The translations under genes were made by a program, and so were the position numbers. Source: Pseudochrobactrum kiredjianiae (GTDB lineage Bacteria; Pseudomonadota; Alphaproteobacteria; Rhizobiales; Rhizobiaceae). Taken from it: 64,000 nucleotides of DNA. Positions 62,301 to 64,000 of the stretch are shown here, piece by piece. The DNA lies in NCBI RefSeq assembly GCF_030362795.1, contig NZ_JAUCBM010000001.1, forward strand, positions 682,001 through 746,000, written 5' to 3'. A model generated the notes under the pieces. The model did no database searches. It was not told the DNA's origin and was given only the letters and a program-made list of their open reading frames with translations. Within the stretch, counting starts at the first letter, position 1. Each line of letters opens with the position of its first letter.

Positions 62301-64000
62301 CCGGTACTGATATTGATAATGACACGCCGACAGAACAGACGTTCGACAAAGTGACCGGCCTGAGCATTGTCAAATCGGAAACCCATGTTCTGAGTACACC
62401 GCCGGTGCCGGGCGACCTGATCACCTATAGTTTTGTGGTGATCAATACCGGTAACGTCACACTGACAAATGTGGTTGTGACCGATCCGCTTCCTGATCTG
62501 GATATGCCGGAAACGACAATTGCGACATTGCTGCCGGGTGCTGCCAATGCAGTCACGCTGACAGCGACCTATGCAATCAAGCAGGCTGATATCCAGAAGG
62601 GTGAAGTTAAAAACAAGGCCAGTGTAACCGGTATCTATACCGATCCGAACACCAAAGTGCCTGAGACTGTGCCGCCGGTTGAGTCCAACGAGATTGTTGT
62701 GCCTCTGGATCAAGTGCCTGCGATCGCGGTGGTGAAATCGGCTGTCTCTGCCCTGACAGAACCTGCGGAAGAAGGTCAGGAGATCACCTATACATTTACC
62801 GTCACCAATACCGGTAATATGGAACTGATCGATGTGAAGGTTGAAGACCCGCTGCTGGGCATCAATCCGTCATCGTTCGATGCCGGTGATCTGGCACCGA
62901 ATGAATCGAAAACATTCACAGCCGTTTATGCCATCACGCTTGCAGATATCGACAATGAGAAGGTTGTTAATCAGGCAACGGCGACCGGTACCTATGATGA
63001 CGGTTCAGGACCAAAAACCACGACAGATTTGTCGGGTCCGGATATTCATACGGATGAACCGCTGATCGTGCCGGTTGTGCCTCCGGTACCGGAACTGAAA
63101 ATCATCAAAACCGGTACATGGCTTGATGATAACGGCAATGGTTATCCGGAAGTCGGTGAGAAAGTTGAATTCACCTTCAACATCACCAATACCGGTAATG
63201 CAGTCCTGTTCAATGTGACGCCTGCTGATATCGGTCCGAGCTTTAACAACAAGCCTGCGACCGGCAAGCTGTCAGCGTTCACACCTGATCCGGTTGAACT
63301 GAAACCGGGGGCTTCGCAGAAGTTCGCTGCAACTTATGTTCTGTCGCAGGACGATATTGATGCAGCCGCCGGTATTGTCAGCGCTGTCACCAATATTGCG
63401 ACCGCTAAAGGTAATGTACGCAACGGCAAGGAATATGAATCGCCGGAAAGCGTGGCGAAAGTCACACTGCCTGCGACCGAGCCGAATGATGTCACCATTA
63501 CCAAGCAGGCAATGCTGCGTCAGATCAAACGTGGTGAGCGTGTGCCTTACATCATCCGCGTTGAAAACAGCTCGACCAGCAATGCCGGTCCGGTCAATGT
63601 CATCGACACCATGCCTGCAGGTTTCCGCTATGTGGAAGATTCCGCAACGCTGGACGGCAATCCGTTTGTGCCTGTGGTCAATGGTCGTCAGATCCGCTTT
63701 GACAATCTGCCGCTGGGACCAAAATCCACGCTGGAAATCCGCGTCGATCTGCTGGCACTGAGCACAGCGGGACCAGGTAAACACACCAACGTAGCCTCTG
63801 TCACCGACAGAACCGGCACACCGGTTGCCAAAGATGCAAAAGCGGTTGTCGAGATTGTTGCGGAACCTGTGTTCGACTGTGGCGATATCGTCGGCAAGGT
63901 CTTCGATGACAAAAACCGCAACGGTTATCAGGATGAAGGCGAGCCGGGTCTTGCAGGTGTGCGGATTGCCACCGTCAAAGGCTGGCTGGTGACAACCGAT
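56315..64000 (+). CDS. Giant secreted DUF11-repeat surface protein (3' end missing)
   Basis: An open frame of at least 2562 codons that runs off the right edge. ATG 56315 follows GAGGCGAG. A signal peptide covers about residues 1-34 and ends ...HASAQA. About seven DUF11-like modules (starting near residues 163, 289, 416, 561, 707, 847, 983) are followed by an SdrD-B-like domain (GKIYRDFNTNDAFDAGQD at about 1120). About ten more modules follow (near 1240, 1401, 1521, 1639, 1752, 1889, 2015, 2136, 2259, 2391), then a second SdrD-B-like start (GKVFDDKNRNGYQDEGEPG near 2524). In the second block many modules carry NTGN and end with a DIDxGxVxNxA-like motif. Both domain types are extracellular beta-sandwiches, so a cell-surface or adhesin-like role is likely. 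No membrane anchor is seen before the window ends. Confidence 0.88.
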   Translation, partial: MKFLTLKTMSRFAQVAGFVALSLPFLADHASAQATGGWTLNIDNAKNSVATAGATVPYEFWIENNANQGTQATSITFTVPAGSVFLGVDGLAGCKSAPVTPEETLTAPLDITCDVPAMAPQEIIRPVTVNLRPMTEGYLKLKAKMAAPGPEQHGYTTVEEGADLAVALSFDKPEVQAGFEAKFTATVKNNGPYPSSGATLVLPLPVGLSRNVSMPAGCKITGTDIICAVPGEIAVGKEIPYVFSSQVIVENVSTITMGAKIDPTGKPLDPLSDNNEASASVSVIAGTDVSIAKTRSPSGLLFTEDEVTFTLNPAYAGTVPSQASITDVLPENYQFIGLDAGKGWVCPEQGQTIRCEYTAGAGTDYKAPITIKAKAIKSTDEKGVVNTATIASDDENPGLDRNNSGRDTVAHIADPKVDLVAHKSGPARNLVTVGNSYDFNLHTTNKGNIGFSGELTITDDLPAGLKVTKIAAPANWRCSPQPEVTGPAKIVCTTDQYTKTSPLNPGTGTSPITLTAEVTEKGAFENRMTVSFDDYLNLDANPADNTTSTGPITSADDKNWADISIKKTVLSSPVLAGDEITFRLEVTNSGPAVAEDVYLQDRLSEIVAEAAGGSPSDVKINIIPNKAVGLACSSATSGAYSRDLSCRMQSLPVCTLATDCPVVEVTVRPGTEGTKLNSVHAYSLNTPDNNLTNNQSEARYEVLPRTDVIVAKSSPSASSGAKAGQELLYILTASVPNNGLSKAEKVTITDTLPDGLMFVGASASSGGICSTLPDVTKVTGTGNNQIVCNLGTINNGSQQTVSVRVIPTTPLVDKRITNAASVKTDTEEVNEQNNTATLDVLVLAPAFDLLVTKSDGPDPLEIGTDTTYTVTVSNRGPSDAYNLVITDTLPETGLANPVVTKTIPTGTYKLTNTSTTVPGGTLVYELPFLKAGTSVNFQMTMTGVERGKHLNMVEVKSDATDLYETIKENNKAVQDTTVRVRSDISVTKVPSVETVDLREEFSWDITVTNLTGAGLDIAENVTLQDMLPSGMELTKAPVIIPAGAGRICQGAAKGREITCELGDMALGEVVTVKLFTKITDMKAEAASNTAQVKTDSFDKNPTNDKSTGTVKTVKGSSISGKIYRDFNTNDAFDAGQDTGISGVSVTVIGKAIHDSETITRTMTTNAQGEYDFTQLPPGTYDVSYGRISEPNLTDGKALPAPNDTGIAAPVANGVNRINGIIISNSFASKNQDFTRVPLPRIDLTKAAGTITYLDNGSYEIPYTLTIKNPSLEPLNNITVTDVLTGSDQNYGTYNASGKPAEGEYSVKTISASFGTLQSGFNGSGNNILVSDGKLPANNLNGSASGTSATVGFTIVVNPVIPRVLPVVPHLNKADVKGNGEYSGKLVEKAATATITPVITPQIELKKSHIYAPKDGIAKIGDRIDYSFTVTNTGNTPLLNIKLTDELVGLEGLDAATVIKRLDPKQSDSTTFKAHYFLTQADLDSGKVPNKATATGEWSTKGDADKVSSTADDLVENLSKPGLTLLKEIERNSVQNPTIVGDTIRYKFTVENTGNTILNDVKITDELVGIAPDPAAAFAIGTLNPAEVKTVYANYTVALKDIDVAEVHNIATADGTTGPAKTPVTTGPSEVKVPLFRNPKLELTKVLEGTAPENPRVGDMLTWTVTAKNTGNVTLSNLVLGDDFADALITPASVASLAPDATVDFTVTAPLKQSDIDAGEARNIAKIDFNDPEKPQPPVDSNEVVTPLPQKPAIALKKTGDVSDLSSPPKVGEKITYTMVIRNTGNVALNNITLTDELPDFELDVTDAARLQAVTLPAKTPANSFADTEITVHGTYALKAADIDAGKVTNIAETTGTSVVKPDEQVKDTSGTEFENDDPSVTDLTRDPQIRLIKTITDAALSTPPQVGDIITFGFEVRNTGNVTIENIRIEDQVAGVVVHNTSGWTGPLEAGAENTDAFTATYALTQDDIDKGNFANTAKVIGSSVGGTPDDVTDISGTDIDNDTPTEQTFDKVTGLSIVKSETHVLSTPPVPGDLITYSFVVINTGNVTLTNVVVTDPLPDLDMPETTIATLLPGAANAVTLTATYAIKQADIQKGEVKNKASVTGIYTDPNTKVPETVPPVESNEIVVPLDQVPAIAVVKSAVSALTEPAEEGQEITYTFTVTNTGNMELIDVKVEDPLLGINPSSFDAGDLAPNESKTFTAVYAITLADIDNEKVVNQATATGTYDDGSGPKTTTDLSGPDIHTDEPLIVPVVPPVPELKIIKTGTWLDDNGNGYPEVGEKVEFTFNITNTGNAVLFNVTPADIGPSFNNKPATGKLSAFTPDPVELKPGASQKFAATYVLSQDDIDAAAGIVSAVTNIATAKGNVRNGKEYESPESVAKVTLPATEPNDVTITKQAMLRQIKRGERVPYIIRVENSSTSNAGPVNVIDTMPAGFRYVEDSATLDGNPFVPVVNGRQIRFDNLPLGPKSTLEIRVDLLALSTAGPGKHTNVASVTDRTGTPVAKDAKAVVEIVAEPVFDCGDIVGKVFDDKNRNGYQDEGEPGLAGVRIATVKGWLVTTD

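Noticed and set aside
61607-62713. Long leftward frame (368 codons) opposite the giant DUF11 gene, with several similar ones from 58.3 to 63.9 kb
   Set aside because: These are antisense shadows of a repeat-rich coding frame; the plus strand has a signal peptide, domain motifs and an unbroken frame of over 2500 codons.
56315-64000. CRISPR or tandem DNA repeat array
   Set aside because: The repetition is at the protein module level, with strong divergence at DNA level and no short uniform repeats with spacers.

Overview
This window looks like a chromosomal segment of an alphaproteobacterium of the Hyphomicrobiales, most likely in or near the Brucella/Ochrobactrum/Pseudochrobactrum group. That placement is an inference. 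It rests on a bioA-bioZ biotin cluster, a TGA-N9-TCA iron operator of the RirA type, short palindromic intergenic repeats of the kind common in this order, and the very large share of ABC and TRAP uptake systems. I saw no rRNA, tRNA, CRISPR array, insertion sequence or phage gene.

Layout. 0-7.4 kb: the end of a biotin operon (bioA, then a bioZ split by an in-frame amber codon), a family III CoA-transferase and a pair of acyl-CoA dehydrogenases, closed by a convergent double-length LysR regulator. 7.5-11.1 kb: an M81 metallopeptidase with an orphan amino-acid-type binding protein and a divergent LysR. 11.3-19.6 kb: a DUF2938 membrane protein, an IclR regulator, and a polyamine-type ABC transporter joined to a three-part HcnABC/opine-oxidase-like flavoenzyme. 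19.8-34.0 kb: a GntR/FCD regulator, two paralogous family 5 binding proteins, an oligopeptide-type ABC transporter, two amidohydrolases, an Asp/Glu racemase, a flavin reductase and an M24 peptidase. Related 12-bp repeats lie before the regulator and three of its neighbours, so I read this as one regulon for uptake and breakdown of an amide-containing or cyclic nitrogen compound.

34.0-40.8 kb: an organosulfur cluster: a TRAP transporter (DctP plus fused DctQM), SsuD monooxygenase, an SsuA-like protein without a signal peptide, and divergently an ArsR regulator, a glutathione S-transferase and an FMN reductase. 40.8-47.6 kb: a DMT exporter, then a haem operon (TonB receptor, SbmA/YddA-type ABC protein, short HemS-like protein, ChaN-like protein) behind an iron operator. 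47.6-51.0 kb: a complete polar amino acid ABC transporter. 51.1-55.5 kb: a small HTH protein, a DUF922 protein, a family 5 dipeptide-type binding protein and peptidase T.

55.5-64.0 kb: an AT-rich gap of about 0.8 kb, then a secreted DUF11-repeat protein of at least 2562 residues that runs off the window. The overall picture is a scavenging lifestyle: seven periplasmic-type ABC binding proteins, a TRAP binding protein and one signal-less binding-protein homologue, each placed beside the enzymes expected to process the imported compound.
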